From the NCBI RefSeq assembly GCF_900095735.1, contig NZ_FNLO01000018.1, positions 41,678-96,097 on the forward strand: a stretch of DNA of 54,420 nt. Direction: 5' to 3'. A model generated the notes under the pieces. That model was not told the DNA's origin. It saw only the letters and a program-made list of their open reading frames with translations, and did not search any database. This document shows, one piece after another, positions 42,650 through 54,132 of the stretch. This DNA comes from Chitinasiproducens palmae (GTDB lineage: Bacteria > Pseudomonadota > Gammaproteobacteria > Burkholderiales > Burkholderiaceae). Position numbers and translations under genes: made by a program. The number at the start of each line of letters is the position of its first letter. Positions within the stretch are counted from its first letter, which is position 1.

Positions 42650-43283
42650 GGCTTGAACTCGTGACGAAAAGCGGAACGAGCGGACCGGGAGAAGCCGCCG
42701 AGCGCCGCGGTTGGCGGGGTTGCGGGGATGCTCGGTCTGACGGCCGAGTTTACCCACCGGTACTTTCGCCGCCATTGCCACGCCGGACAATTGGGGCCGG
42801 CCCGGAGATTCGAGCAAGCGACAGGCAGGCGGTCAGTCCGATGCAGGATGTCACGGGCCAGGCTAGCTTCGAATTCCCCCGTTTGGCCATTTCAAAACCG
42901 CAGAATGCCTCCATTTAACTGTATCGTAGCAGCCACACGTCGGGGCATCGGCGGCCTGCATGCAGGCAATGGTAGGCAGAGGTGGGCTGGGCACGCCTTC
43001 AGGCTCCTGCGTCGGCGTCACGATGTGCGGTCAGCCACTAAATGGTTGAGGCAGCAACCGGCCAATGCGCCGAGTCCGACGAGTCGTGCACCTCGCGTAT
43101 GCTGGTCATCTCACGGTGCAACGACGATTTCACTTGCATCCATAACTGTTTTTTTATACAGTAGCGAATCGCTCGTCATCATCTGCGTTTCCGCCACTGC
43201 ACAACCCGCCGCGCGTTTCGGCGAGGGTCTTGAAGGACGACCCGGCGCAGGTCGGGGGCCTCTGAATCAGCAAGGACATTTCA
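42650..43283. other. 634-bp divergent region before recA
   Basis: It contains the promoter region of the two-component genes on the left and the LexA-controlled recA promoter on the right. No gene is supportable. Confidence 0.5.
43134..43163 (+). promoter_or_regulatory. recA promoter with LexA (SOS) box
   Basis: The SOS box CTGTTTTTTTATACAG (43146-43161; flanked as ACTG...CAGT) matches the CTGT-N8-ACAG consensus. It overlaps the likely promoter: TTGCAT (43134-43139), 17 bp, TACAGT (43157-43162). LexA binding would directly block RNA polymerase. It is about 120 bp upstream of the recA ATG. Confidence 0.85.
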
Positions 43284-44357
<1,074 letters not shown>

Positions 44358-44433
44358 GTAAGTAGGGTCGGCGTACGGCCAGCCTGCAATGGGCTGTGCC
44401 GTACCGCTCGCCCTAGTCGGAGAGGCGATCGGA

Positions 44434-45621
44434 ATGAAGCGTTCCTTGCCACTGCACGGCGCGTCGGACGGGGCCGCCGACGTGGGCGACATCGACGTGG
44501 GCGACATTCCTGCCGATACCGGTGCTGGATTCGTCCGTCCTGCCCAAGCACCGGATCCGCTCAGCCGCACGACACCCGTCAATGAAGAAGACAGCTGGCT
44601 CGAGCTCGAGCCGTTTCCGCTGACCGACGGGCACACGTCGAAAAGCATCGAGTCATCTGCAACCCTGTCACGTCCGTCGCCGGATGTCTGCGCTTCGGCA
44701 AGCGCGGTGGACGTTGCCGCGATGTCGCAAGCTGACTCCGCTCGATCCGCTGCGGTCCGCGCTCCCGACCCCACAGACGCGAGCGCTGCGAGCGGCGTCA
44801 GCTCGCCGGACAGCGATGCCAAGGCGCTGCCGAGCGTAGCTGCCGAATCCGACTGGCTCGACGAACTCGATGAACTCGGTGAAGCAGACGGAGCCGGCAG
44901 ATCCGTAGAATTCCGCCTGGCCGCGGCACGCCGGACCGTGGACAGACCGGCATCAGCAGGCCTTGCTGCACGCGTTGTTGCACGTGCTACTGCGGGCGTT
45001 ACCGCAGGTCTCATGCATCCCGGCGCACGCCGCTCACGTGCCGACGCCACTGCCGCCGCCTCGCCGTCCAAGACGTTGGATGTGGCCGCCAAGGCGCGTG
45101 CGACGCCTCGCATGAACGTGGCGCGCGACAAAGCGAAACCGCAAAAAAGCCTGCGTAGCCGGGCGATCGGCTATCTGTCGCGGCGCGAGCATAGTCGGGC
45201 AGAGCTGGGTGCTAAGCTGGCCCCGTTTCTTGCAGAAGAAGAAAGCGACGATACGGTTGCTGCGCTACTCGACGCGCTCCAGCGCGAGGGATGGTTGTCC
45301 GATGAACGCTACGCAGAAAGCCTGCTGAACCGTCGCGCGGGCCGTTTCGGCAGTCAGCGCATCCTGTCCGAGTTGCGGCGGAGCAAGGTGGACGAGTCGC
45401 TGGTCCAGCAGTCCGCGGAACAACTGGCAGACTCCGAATATCGACGCGCACTCGACGTATGGCAGAAGAAATTCGGTCGCATCGGTGCGCCCGACACGCC
45501 GCAGGCAAGGGCCAAGCAGATGCGCTTCCTGTTGTCCCGAGGCTTTTCGTCTGGGGTCTCGGTAAAGGTCTTGCGCATATGCGGCGCGGACGACGCGTTC
45601 GACTACCTGTCGGAGGAATGA
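44434..45621 (+). CDS. recX: regulatory protein RecX with long N-terminal extension
   Basis: The C-terminal 160 or so residues are a normal RecX, an inhibitor of RecA filaments: RAIGYLSRREHSRAELGAKL, ALLDALQREGWLSDERYAES and FGSQRILSELRRSKVDESLV. Before this is an open extension of up to about 225 residues, Ser/Ala/Asp-rich and partly acidic (ESDWLDELDELGEADGAG). I used the ATG at 44434, which has GGAG about 12 bases upstream. Alternatives are an ATG at 44389, or 45112, which gives a standard 170-residue RecX. The identity is firm but the start is not. Confidence 0.85.
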   Translation: MKRSLPLHGASDGAADVGDIDVGDIPADTGAGFVRPAQAPDPLSRTTPVNEEDSWLELEPFPLTDGHTSKSIESSATLSRPSPDVCASASAVDVAAMSQADSARSAAVRAPDPTDASAASGVSSPDSDAKALPSVAAESDWLDELDELGEADGAGRSVEFRLAAARRTVDRPASAGLAARVVARATAGVTAGLMHPGARRSRADATAAASPSKTLDVAAKARATPRMNVARDKAKPQKSLRSRAIGYLSRREHSRAELGAKLAPFLAEEESDDTVAALLDALQREGWLSDERYAESLLNRRAGRFGSQRILSELRRSKVDESLVQQSAEQLADSEYRRALDVWQKKFGRIGAPDTPQARAKQMRFLLSRGFSSGVSVKVLRICGADDAFDYLSEE

Positions 45622-45914
45622 CGTTGGCGCCGGCGCAGCGCATGGATGTCGCAGTCGCGAACCGGACCGTTTGACCAAGGCCCGGCGCGGCTTTCGGTGG
45701 CCCGTCGCTCGACACTAGGCCAGGGCCTCCTACGCGCCGACAACGCTTCAGCCGCAACATGCGAAGGTACTGACCGAGGCGCCATCGCGCCATCGCGCCA
45801 TCGCGAGCCGATACGCCGACCGTTCCGCGCCGGCTTCTGAAAACTCATGCCGCGTCGATACCACCGTGCCATTGCGCTTTGAGCCGGCGGGGCCGTCCAA
45901 GCTGTGCCCGAGCC

Positions 45915-45977
45915 GTCCAAGCGGTTCAAGCGTTCCAAGTCGTCCAAGTCGCCCAAGTGGCCCAAGTGGCCCAAGTG
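45915..45977. repeat. 9-bp tandem repeat, seven copies
   Basis: Units of consensus GYCCAAGTS: three perfect GCCCAAGTG copies at the right end, with increasingly diverged copies to the left (GTCCAAGTC, TTCCAAGTC, GTTCAAGCG, GTCCAAGCG). Confidence 0.88.
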
Positions 45978-46329
45978 GCCATCGCCAGAGCGGTCAGAGC
46001 CGACTCGACCCGACCGACCCGACCGACCCAGCCCTTCTCGAGCCACCCACGTCCGGCGAAGTCGACTGCAACGGTGATCGCGAACCGTCACAGCGCTGCG
46101 CCGCAGGCTTGACCGACGCGCCCGGGCTGTCTTGCCTAGCCAGAGTAATCGGCTTGTGACTCACGCTGGTGACGATCGTGCCGCCATCGTCGTGCATCCA
46201 TGCCTGGCCAAGTGCATCCGCGCCGCTCAAGCCGCGCAGTACCACCTCGGCAGGCCTCGGTCGATTGTTGGTCCATAGTCAATGAACCCTGCGCCAGGGC
46301 CGTCGGACGCCCCTCAGGGCATCACGTCA

Positions 46330-46357
46330 TTGTCAAATCGGCGCTTTTGCCTATGCT
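46330..46357 (+). promoter_or_regulatory. sigma70-like promoter before sucCD
   Basis: TTGTCA (46330-46335), 16-bp spacer, TATGCT (46352-46357) running into TAGAAT. Leader to the sucC start would be about 420 bases. Based on sequence match only. Confidence 0.45.
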
Positions 46358-46780
46358 AGAATCCGACGGTTTCCGACATGGCCGTTTCGTCCGCCCATTA
46401 GCATGCCGATCGCTCCGCCGGCTTTCCCTTTGTCGCTTACGCGCAGCAGCGCGTTTCCGCAAGGTATTGTCTGTCGAAAGGAGCGCGCGCTTCGCTTGTC
46501 GGCCGGCGCATCGTCGGTTCCGGTCGCCGGGGTCCATTTGTCTTTCCGCGGCGCCCGGCGCACCGCGTTCGCGAAGTACTTCCGGCTGCCGCAACTGGCG
46601 GCGGCCGCGTCTCGACTGCCTGCCATCGTTTCTCCTTTCGTATCCCGCATCCAGGAATGCCGAATCGCACGGTTCGATGCCGTTCCGTTTCCTGGCGCAC
46701 ATACCGAACGGACACCTGCGACGGCAATGACGCGGCCAGCCTTTTTCCAAACGAATCATTCTGACTGAAGGGAATCACGC

Positions 46781-47947
46781 ATGAAGATTCACGAGTACCA
46801 GGGCAAAGAGATCCTGCGCAAATTCGGCGTCGCCGTGCCGCGTGGCACCGCAGTATTCAGCGTCGACGAAGCCGTCAAGGCGGCTGAAGAGCTGGGCGGT
46901 CCGGTCTGGGTCGTGAAGGCTCAGATCCACGCGGGCGGCCGGGGCAAGGGCGGCGGCGTGAAGGTCGCCAAGTCGCTCGACCAGGTGCGTGAATATGCCG
47001 GCCAGATCCTCGGCATGCAGCTGATCACGCACCAGACCGGCGCCGAAGGCCAGAAGGTGGGCCGTCTGCTGATCGAAGAAGGCGCGGACATCAAGAAGGA
47101 ACTTTATCTCGGTCTGGTCGTCGACCGCGTCACGCAAAAAGTGACGGTGATGGGTTCGAGCGAAGGCGGCATGGAAATCGAAGAAGTTGCCGCCAAGACG
47201 CCCGAGCTGATTCACAAGGTCGCCGTCGACCCGTCGCAAGGCCTGTCGGACGCCCAGGCGGACGATCTGGCGCGCAAGATCGGTGTGCCGGACGCGTCGA
47301 TCGAGAAGGCTCGCACGGTTCTGAAGGGTCTGTATCAAGCGTTCTGGGATACCGACGCGTCGCTCGCCGAAATCAACCCGCTGGTGCTGACCGGTGACGG
47401 CAACGTCATCGCGCTCGACGCCAAGTTCAACTTCGACTCGAACGCGCTGTTCCGTCACCCTGAAATCGTCGAATACCGCGATCTGGCCGAAGAAGATCCG
47501 GCTGAAATCGAGGCTTCGAAGTTCGATCTCGCCTACATCTCGCTCGACGGCAACATCGGCTGCCTGGTCAACGGCGCCGGTCTGGCAATGGCGACGATGG
47601 ACACCATCAAGCTGTTTGGCGGCGAGCCGGCGAACTTCCTGGACGTCGGCGGTGGCGCGACGACCGAGAAGGTCACCGAAGCGTTCAAGATCATGCTGAA
47701 GAACCCGGACCTGAAGGCGATTCTGGTCAACATCTTCGGCGGCATCATGCGTTGCGACGTGATCGCCGAAGGCGTGATCGCCGCGTCGAAGGCCGTGTCT
47801 CTGAAGGTGCCGCTGGTGGTGCGCATGAAGGGCACGAACGAGGACCTCGGCAAGAAGATGCTGGCCGAGTCGGGTCTGCCGATCATCTCTGCGGACAGCA
47901 TGGAAGAAGCGGCGCAGCGCGTGGTCGCCGCGGCTGCCGGCAAGTAA
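46781..47947 (+). CDS. sucC: succinyl-CoA synthetase beta subunit (ADP-forming)
   Basis: A 388-residue beta subunit of succinate-CoA ligase, the TCA-cycle enzyme that makes ATP from succinyl-CoA with SucD. It shows the ATP-grasp start [20 protein letters not shown], then [54 protein letters not shown] and [19 protein letters not shown]. Length is normal. GAAGGGAA precedes the ATG. It forms an operon with sucD (81-bp spacer). Confidence 0.98.
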   Translation: MKIHEYQGKEILRKFGVAVPRGTAVFSVDEAVKAAEELGGPVWVVKAQIHAGGRGKGGGVKVAKSLDQVREYAGQILGMQLITHQTGAEGQKVGRLLIEEGADIKKELYLGLVVDRVTQKVTVMGSSEGGMEIEEVAAKTPELIHKVAVDPSQGLSDAQADDLARKIGVPDASIEKARTVLKGLYQAFWDTDASLAEINPLVLTGDGNVIALDAKFNFDSNALFRHPEIVEYRDLAEEDPAEIEASKFDLAYISLDGNIGCLVNGAGLAMATMDTIKLFGGEPANFLDVGGGATTEKVTEAFKIMLKNPDLKAILVNIFGGIMRCDVIAEGVIAASKAVSLKVPLVVRMKGTNEDLGKKMLAESGLPIISADSMEEAAQRVVAAAAGK

Positions 47948-48028
47948 GTCCGACGCCTTCCCTATGCCGCAACCCGTGCTCGGCGCCTCGTGGCGACGAG
48001 CGGGGCACCCTATTAGACAGAGGTAACC

Positions 48029-48916
<888 letters not shown>

Positions 48917-48979
48917 AACGCGACGGCGCAATGCCGCAGCGAAAACACTGTAGGGCGTCCGTAAGGAACGTCTAATATA

Positions 48980-49004
48980 CGGGGTGCCGGTGGCACCCCG
49001 TTTT
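48980..49004 (+). terminator. Rho-independent terminator of sucCD
   Basis: CGGGGTGCC - GGT - GGCACCCCG, a perfect 9-bp stem with a 3-base loop, followed by TTTTC. Confidence 0.92.
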
Positions 49005-49144
49005 CGTTGGCCCGGCGCTAGGCTGAGCTGGCGCGTCTGCAGATCCCCTTGCGCGTGGCCCTTCTTACTGCCACGGTGGATTTTCAAGATGAGCGAGGCG
49101 AGCCGGCAGTCCCTTCAGCGATACTTTTTCATCCCGAGGCACAC

Positions 49145-49873
49145 TTGGAATTCCTGACTGATCTGCACTGGGGCGCGGTGCTACAAATCGTCGTCATCGA
49201 TATCCTGCTCGGTGGCGACAACGCCGTCGTGATCGCATTGGCGTGCAAGGGCTTGCCGCCCGAACAGCGGCGTCGCGGTGTTCTATGGGGCACTGCGGGC
49301 GCCATTCTGCTGCGGCTGGTGCTGATTTCCTTCGCAGTCACCTTGCTCAATATTCCGGTCGTCAAGCTGGCCGGTGGCTTGTTGCTGCTGTGGATCGGCG
49401 TGCGCCTGGCGTTGCCGGACGACAAGCACCACGACGTGAAGCCAGCTTCGCGGCTGCTCGCCGCGATCAAGACCATCATCGTCGCCGATCTGGTGATGAG
49501 TCTGGACAATGTGATCGCGATCGCGGGGGCGGCCGAGGCAGCAGATCCGGCGCATCGGATCGGACTGGTCGCGTTCGGCTTGGTGCTAAGCATTCCGATC
49601 ATCGTCTTCGGCAGCCAGTTGATCCTGCGTCTGCTCGATCGCATGCCATGGATCGTCATTGCCGGCGCGGCACTGCTTGGCTGGATCGGCGGCGGGCTGA
49701 TCGTCACCGATCCATTGGTCGAGCGCACCGCGTTCGCTACCGTGCCCTACGGCGTCACTGCCGCACACGTAGCAGGTGCCGTTTTTGTCGTCGTCTGTGC
49801 AATGTTCATGCGGCGGCGGCACGCGCAGCGCATTGCGGTGTCTGGCGAGCGTCCCGACCGACACACTGACTGA
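49145..49873 (+). CDS. TerC family integral membrane protein
   Basis: A 242-residue TerC-family protein (YjbE-type) with about seven TM segments. Motifs VIDILLGGDNAVVIALACKG and VADLVMSLDNVIAIAGAAEA carry the paired acidic GGDN / SLDN metal-site residues. Family members are implicated in metal (Mn2+ or tellurite-related) export. I chose the TTG at 49145 (LEFLTDLHWGAVLQ) with GAGG six bases upstream, since homologues begin with MEFL; an open frame from 49049 is also possible. Confidence 0.88.
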   Translation: MEFLTDLHWGAVLQIVVIDILLGGDNAVVIALACKGLPPEQRRRGVLWGTAGAILLRLVLISFAVTLLNIPVVKLAGGLLLLWIGVRLALPDDKHHDVKPASRLLAAIKTIIVADLVMSLDNVIAIAGAAEAADPAHRIGLVAFGLVLSIPIIVFGSQLILRLLDRMPWIVIAGAALLGWIGGGLIVTDPLVERTAFATVPYGVTAAHVAGAVFVVVCAMFMRRRHAQRIAVSGERPDRHTD

Positions 49874-50800
49874 CCAAGCATGTTGAACACGAGTCGTGTT
49901 CGTCAATTGCACTGATTGGGGTAGGCCGTTCGGCCGAGTCGCGCAGCGGCTCGGAGCGGCGCACTGTAGACATCCTGTCACATGGGTCGTGCCGCGATGT
50001 CTACCGCTCACTTTGCCGCTGCCAGCACTTTTACCTCGGCTTCCATCATCGATCGAGGACGTCGCTCGTCCCGGGAGTCGGCGACTGCAAACACTCAGCC
50101 ATCACCTTCCGGAGCCACCTGCTCGATAACGCGCCGCGCCGCCAGCACGTTATCGCGCTGGCAATCGGGCCGCCAATCGGGCCGCCAATCGGGCCGCCAA
50201 TCGCGCCGCCAATCGGGCCGCCATTCGCGCCGGCAATCGTTCCAACAGGCGTGCCGGCAAGCGAGCCGACAACTGCGCCAGCCGACCCAGCTGCGCGTTC
50301 CTCTCCGGCAAGACATTCGCATCGGCCCGCGGTCGCCCGGTTGTTCCGCTCGGTGCGACGCGCCGAGCAGGTCGGATCGGCCGGCGGAGCGTGGCGAACG
50401 ACGTCTGGCGATTCCGGCACCACATCAAGCGCCGCGCGACGCCGGTCGCGCCGTCGGCCAGGCCACGGATGACGCGGCCCAATCCGGACTCCGTGAACCC
50501 TCTGGCATCCACGAGGCGCCGAAACATCGCGTGCATCGGCCGCCCCCATTCGTGCACCGCCTGAGGGTCGTCAAGCGCGTCGGGCTAGGTGAGGAGGGAT
50601 GGCCGACACGATGGCTGGCACGCCACCATCACGAACGGCGTAGACAGCGGCGGCGCTGGGCGAGGGCGGCGGTTCAGTGCGAGGCACTGGGTAGCGGGTC
50701 TGCCGGGCGCTGGCAATGTCGCGTGCTCGGTGCCTGCGGAGCGGACGCGTCCAGGGTCGGCCCGTCGCGCGCTCCGCTCTCGCGCGCTGTCGCCGAGTGT
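49874..50800. other. 927-bp stretch without a supportable gene, with 12-bp repeat
   Basis: No confident gene lies here. The main structure is the 12-bp tandem array at 50162-50239. On the minus strand the array reads as a glycine-zipper-like peptide, considered under findings. The frame of the downstream pilin is open through most of this stretch, but the translated sequence looks random and Arg-rich. Confidence 0.45.
50162..50239. repeat. 12-bp tandem repeat, about six and a half copies
   Basis: Unit CAATCGGGCCGC: copies 1-3 and 5 perfect, copy 4 CAATCGCGCCGC, copy 6 CATTCGCGCCGG, then CAATCG. Reads as Gln-Ser-Gly-Arg on the plus strand and Gly-Gly-Pro-Ile on the minus strand. Confidence 0.92.
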
Positions 50801-51388
50801 GTGTCGCCACCGCCAGACCAGCGCACACATCACGCGCAGGCAGTCCATGGCCGCGCGGTTGGCCCGCATGGGTGGCGCACGAGGCGCCACGCGTGGGCCG
50901 GCTTCACGCTGGTCGAGCTGATGATCGTAATGGCGATCGTCGCTGTGATATCGGCTTTCGCCGTTCCCGCTTACCAAGACTACCTTGCGCGAAGCCGCGT
51001 CAGCGAGGGTCTGGTTCTGGCGAGCATGGCGCAACTGGCCGTGACGGAAAATGCGTCGAACGGCACCGCTTTCGAGGCGGGCTACGAGCCGCCCGCGTCG
51101 ACCCGCAATGTCGAGTCGATCGAAATCGATCCGGCAAGCGGCCAGATTGCCATCGCCTACCAGGCTCGCGTCGCGTCGCCCGGGTCCAATGTGCTCGTGC
51201 TCGTACCGTCGACGGCCGATGGCGCGTCCCGTGGCGGCCTTCAGGTGGGCGTTCGCCAGGAGGGCGTACTAGTGTGGGAATGCTTCGCAGCGGGCAAGGA
51301 CCGCTCTCAGCTTGACGACGACGCACCGCTGCCGAGAGTCCAACCAACGTTGCCGGGTAAGCTGGCGCCGGCGGAATGCCGCGGCTAG
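50801..51388 (+). CDS. type IV pilin (PilA/PilE-like), 5' end uncertain
   Basis: The prepilin-peptidase site and hydrophobic helix are unmistakable: AG then [19 protein letters not shown] (Phe codon at 50903, Glu+5), then [19 protein letters not shown]. The mature protein has 161 residues with two C-terminal-half Cys (VWECFAAGK and PAECRG) that could form the D-loop disulfide. In this frame the nearest start is a GTG at 50801, giving an unusually long leader of 34 residues. A better leader start, ATG at 50847 (or 50868), lies in another frame, so a frameshift or a sequencing error near 50880 is possible. Next to pglL, which probably glycosylates it. Confidence 0.72.
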   Translation: MSPPPDQRTHHAQAVHGRAVGPHGWRTRRHAWAGFTLVELMIVMAIVAVISAFAVPAYQDYLARSRVSEGLVLASMAQLAVTENASNGTAFEAGYEPPASTRNVESIEIDPASGQIAIAYQARVASPGSNVLVLVPSTADGASRGGLQVGVRQEGVLVWECFAAGKDRSQLDDDAPLPRVQPTLPGKLAPAECRG

Positions 51389-51540
51389 CGCCGCACCCAG
51401 ACGCTGCCGGGCAGGAATGCGCAGCTGTCCAGTATTGTCGATTCATCGGGCGTTTCGACCCGCCGACCGCGATTTCTCGGCGCGGAGAGGGGGCGGGGTG
51501 CGATGTCGTCTTAGATGATCGATGAGATCGGCAGGGGGGG

Positions 51541-51900
51541 CCGCTCAGAGCGCAGGCGGGGAGCTTGGGCCAGGAGCGCGGACCGGCAGCGGAGGCCGTA
51601 CGCGCAGACTGGGAGCGCAGACCGGCAGCACAGGCCGGGAGCGCAGACCAGGAGCGCTGGCTGCGAGCGCAGGCCGGTAGCGCGGACCGGCAGCGGAAGC
51701 CGAAGCGCAGACCAGGAACGCAGACCAGGAACGCAGACCAGGAACGCAGACCAGGAACGCAGACCACGAACGCAGACCAAGAACGCAGACCAAGAACGCA
51801 GACCAAGAACGCAGACCAAGAACGCAGACCAGGAGCGCTGGCTGCGAGCGCTGGCTGCGAGCGCAGGCTGGGAACGCCGGCCAGGAGCGCCGGGTTAAGA
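51541..51900. repeat. 13-bp minisatellite, ten near-perfect copies in a longer degenerate array
   Basis: From 51707 to 51836 the unit GCAGACCAGGAAC (variants CCAAGAAC, CCACGAAC) repeats ten times. Flanking sequence from about 51541 and to about 51900 is made of more diverged GAGCGCAGRCC-like copies of similar spacing. All three frames stay open because 13 is not a multiple of 3, which creates long artificial ORFs. Confidence 0.9.
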
Positions 51901-51950
51901 AGTCTGTGGGCCCGGCTTGCGCGCAGACTGACGCAGCGATTGGGCCGAGT

Positions 51951-52015
51951 GAAAACGGACAGCGAAAACGGACAGCGAAAACGGACAGCGAAAACGGACA
52001 GCGAAAACGGACAGC
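51951..52015. repeat. 13-bp tandem repeat, five perfect copies
   Basis: GAAAACGGACAGC occurs exactly five times in a row. Same period as the array to its left but a different sequence. Confidence 0.95.
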
Positions 52016-52323
52016 ACGCGGGTACGAACAGTCGTTATGAGCGGCGCGCCGGGACGGCAGCCTGGACCCGGAGCAGTTGCAGGAAAGGAGAAACGCATCG
52101 GCAGAGTTTGCGCCCCTGTGCCCCGCTTGTCTGAACAGGACGGCAGCGCCGTCGCTGCGGCCCTGATCGGGATTGTGCCGTCGCTGTGCGGTTGCTTGTG
52201 CTGTCGCTCATGCAGCCGCCCGTGCAGTCGCTTGCATCGCCGCGCATGACGGTGTCGTGCGACCCATGTGACGCGGTGCGAACCTTTGTGTATAGTCGCC
52301 GGGTCCAGTCAGGCAGTCCTCTC

Positions 52324-54132
52324 ATGTCCTCCAAGTTTCCACCGCTGGTATTCCTCGGTTTCGTCGCCCTGTGGTGGACCGTGCCGTACAGCATCACCGC
52401 GCACACCTACCCGATCCCGACGTTTTTCTCGGAATTTGCGGCGCTTTCGTTGTTTGTTCTGGGCGCAGCGGCGCTGGGCTGGCAATGGTTCGCGCTTGGC
52501 CGTCCTCGGCTAAATCCTTCCCCCCGTGCCGCATTCATATTCCTCGGTCTTGCTGCGGTGCTGGTGGCGCAGCGTTTCTTGCTGCCGGTACAGCAACCGG
52601 TCCTGATCTACCTCGGCATAGGCTTCTTGCTCGTCGCCACGCTCGTCATGCATGTCGGGTATTGGAGTGGACGTTTGGGTCTGGCGGAGCGCACCGTCTT
52701 GGTCAGCGCGTATGCGCTGCTGGCAGGCGGCGCCTTCGCGCTGTTCTGCCAGTTGATCCAGTTGTTCCACCTCGAAGTCAAGGTTTCGCCTTTTGTGGTT
52801 GCCTACCGTGTCGCTGACTTCCGGCGACCGTTCGCGAACCTTGCGCAGGCGAATCATCTGGCGACCTACCTGGCGTTCGCACTCGCCGCGGCGCTGTATC
52901 TCGTGCAGACTCGGCGCCTGCCGGTGTGGGCGTGGCTGGTTCTGACGACCCTGTTCGCGGTCGGAGAGGCGTTGACGGTATCGCGCACGCCCTGGCTTCA
53001 AGTGCTGGTGATCGTTGCTTGCGGCTGGCTGATGGCATGGTCGGTCAGCCGTGAGATCGGCGCACGTTTCCGGCCGCGTGGCTTGCGCTTGCGGCCGTGG
53101 TTGTTGCCGGCCGGGGTGCTGGTGATCTATCTGATCGTCAACGTGGTGGTGCGTGAACTCAACGTGCTGCTCGACTGGAAGCTCGCCGTGTCCGCGGCCG
53201 AGCGTTTCAAGGACGCCGGGCAGATCTCGCCTCGCCTGTCGCTCTGGCGCTACGGCTGGACGATGTTCCTCGGAAGTCCCTGGTTGGGCGTTGGCTGGGG
53301 AGATTTCCCTGCCGCGCAGCATGAGCTGGTGCTGTCGCTCGGCAAGGTGGAGATCGCCAACAATTCGCACAACATCGTCGTCGACCTGCTGGCCAAGACC
53401 GGTGGCCTGGGCGCCTTGGTTGTCTTCGGCGGCCTTGCCTTCTGGCTCTGGCGGGCCGTGTCGGCTGGCTTGAGCCATGCGCGCCTGTTTTGCTTTACGT
53501 TGCTGGGCGTGGTGGCCGTGCACGCTTGCGTGGAGTATCCGCAACAGTATCTGTTCTTCTTGCTGCCGGTCGCGCTGCTGATCGGCCTGCTGGAGACCGA
53601 GTCGATGGTGCGGGTGCCGGCTCGCGTGAGCACCGCGCTCTACGGCGTGCTCACGGTGGTCGGCATCGGCGCGCTGTATCCGGTGTTCGCCGACTATCAG
53701 CGTGCCGAGGTGTTGTATTACGGACAGCGGCCCGAACAGCAATACCGTGCGGCACCGTCGACGTTCTTCAGCCCCTGGGGCAACTATGGGCTGGCAACGC
53801 TGCTTCCGCTCAATGCGGATGATCTGACCGGCAAGCTCGCCATGCATCGTCAGGCAATCGCTTTGCTGCCGGGGGAGACGGTATTGCGTCGTTACGCGAT
53901 CCTGTTGGCGCTTGACGGCCGTCAGCAGGCGGCGATCGAGGAAGTGGCGCGTCTGCGCGAGTTCGCGACTGCCCTCAACGATTGGCCCACGCAACTCGGG
54001 TTGATGTACGCGTTGTGCGACGACCAAGGCGTCGTGCTGGATGGCTTCAAGGCCGAACTGCAACGCCGCTACGGCGGACGGCCCGCTGCGAGCGTCAACG
54101 ACGATGCCGATGGCGACGAGGTCGACGACTGA
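52324..54132 (+). CDS. pglL: PglL/Wzy-type O-oligosaccharyltransferase
   Basis: A 602-residue polytopic membrane protein of the O-antigen ligase/PglL class with about 11-13 TM segments. Key parts are RRPFANLAQANHLATYLAFA (residues 168-187), SRTPWLQ (220-226), and the periplasmic-loop motif ANNSHNIVVDLLAKTGGLG with the essential-type His at 349; a hydrophilic C-terminal domain starts near residue 440. It transfers lipid-linked glycan to Ser/Thr of proteins such as pilin. I recall pglL next to the pilin gene in Burkholderia. I chose the ATG at 52324; the frame is open from 52186, but that extension is not membrane-like. Confidence 0.88.
   Translation: MSSKFPPLVFLGFVALWWTVPYSITAHTYPIPTFFSEFAALSLFVLGAAALGWQWFALGRPRLNPSPRAAFIFLGLAAVLVAQRFLLPVQQPVLIYLGIGFLLVATLVMHVGYWSGRLGLAERTVLVSAYALLAGGAFALFCQLIQLFHLEVKVSPFVVAYRVADFRRPFANLAQANHLATYLAFALAAALYLVQTRRLPVWAWLVLTTLFAVGEALTVSRTPWLQVLVIVACGWLMAWSVSREIGARFRPRGLRLRPWLLPAGVLVIYLIVNVVVRELNVLLDWKLAVSAAERFKDAGQISPRLSLWRYGWTMFLGSPWLGVGWGDFPAAQHELVLSLGKVEIANNSHNIVVDLLAKTGGLGALVVFGGLAFWLWRAVSAGLSHARLFCFTLLGVVAVHACVEYPQQYLFFLLPVALLIGLLETESMVRVPARVSTALYGVLTVVGIGALYPVFADYQRAEVLYYGQRPEQQYRAAPSTFFSPWGNYGLATLLPLNADDLTGKLAMHRQAIALLPGETVLRRYAILLALDGRQQAAIEEVARLREFATALNDWPTQLGLMYALCDDQGVVLDGFKAELQRRYGGRPAASVNDDADGDEVDD

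Larger units (their letters stand above)
45622..46780. other. 1.16-kb gap recX-sucC with 9-bp repeats and a promoter
   Basis: No gene is supportable. It holds the 9-bp tandem repeat at 45915-45977, a run of GACC-rich imperfect repeats at about 46005-46032, and the sigma70-like promoter at 46330-46357. ORFs on both strands here have no family features. Confidence 0.45.
51389..52323. other. 935-bp repeat-rich gap between pilin and pglL
   Basis: No gene is supportable. Most of the stretch is occupied by two 13-bp minisatellites (51541-51900 and 51951-52015). A TATAGT at 52291-52296 could be the -10 element for pglL, but a matching -35 is weak. Confidence 0.5.

Noticed and set aside
50162-50239. 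CRISPR-like array
   Set aside because: Units are contiguous 12-mers with no spacers; likewise none of the other arrays has spacers, and no cas gene is present.
51511-52134. Repetitive ORFs on both strands in the 13-bp array
   Set aside because: All frames stay open because the unit lacks stops; translated sequence simply mirrors the repeat.
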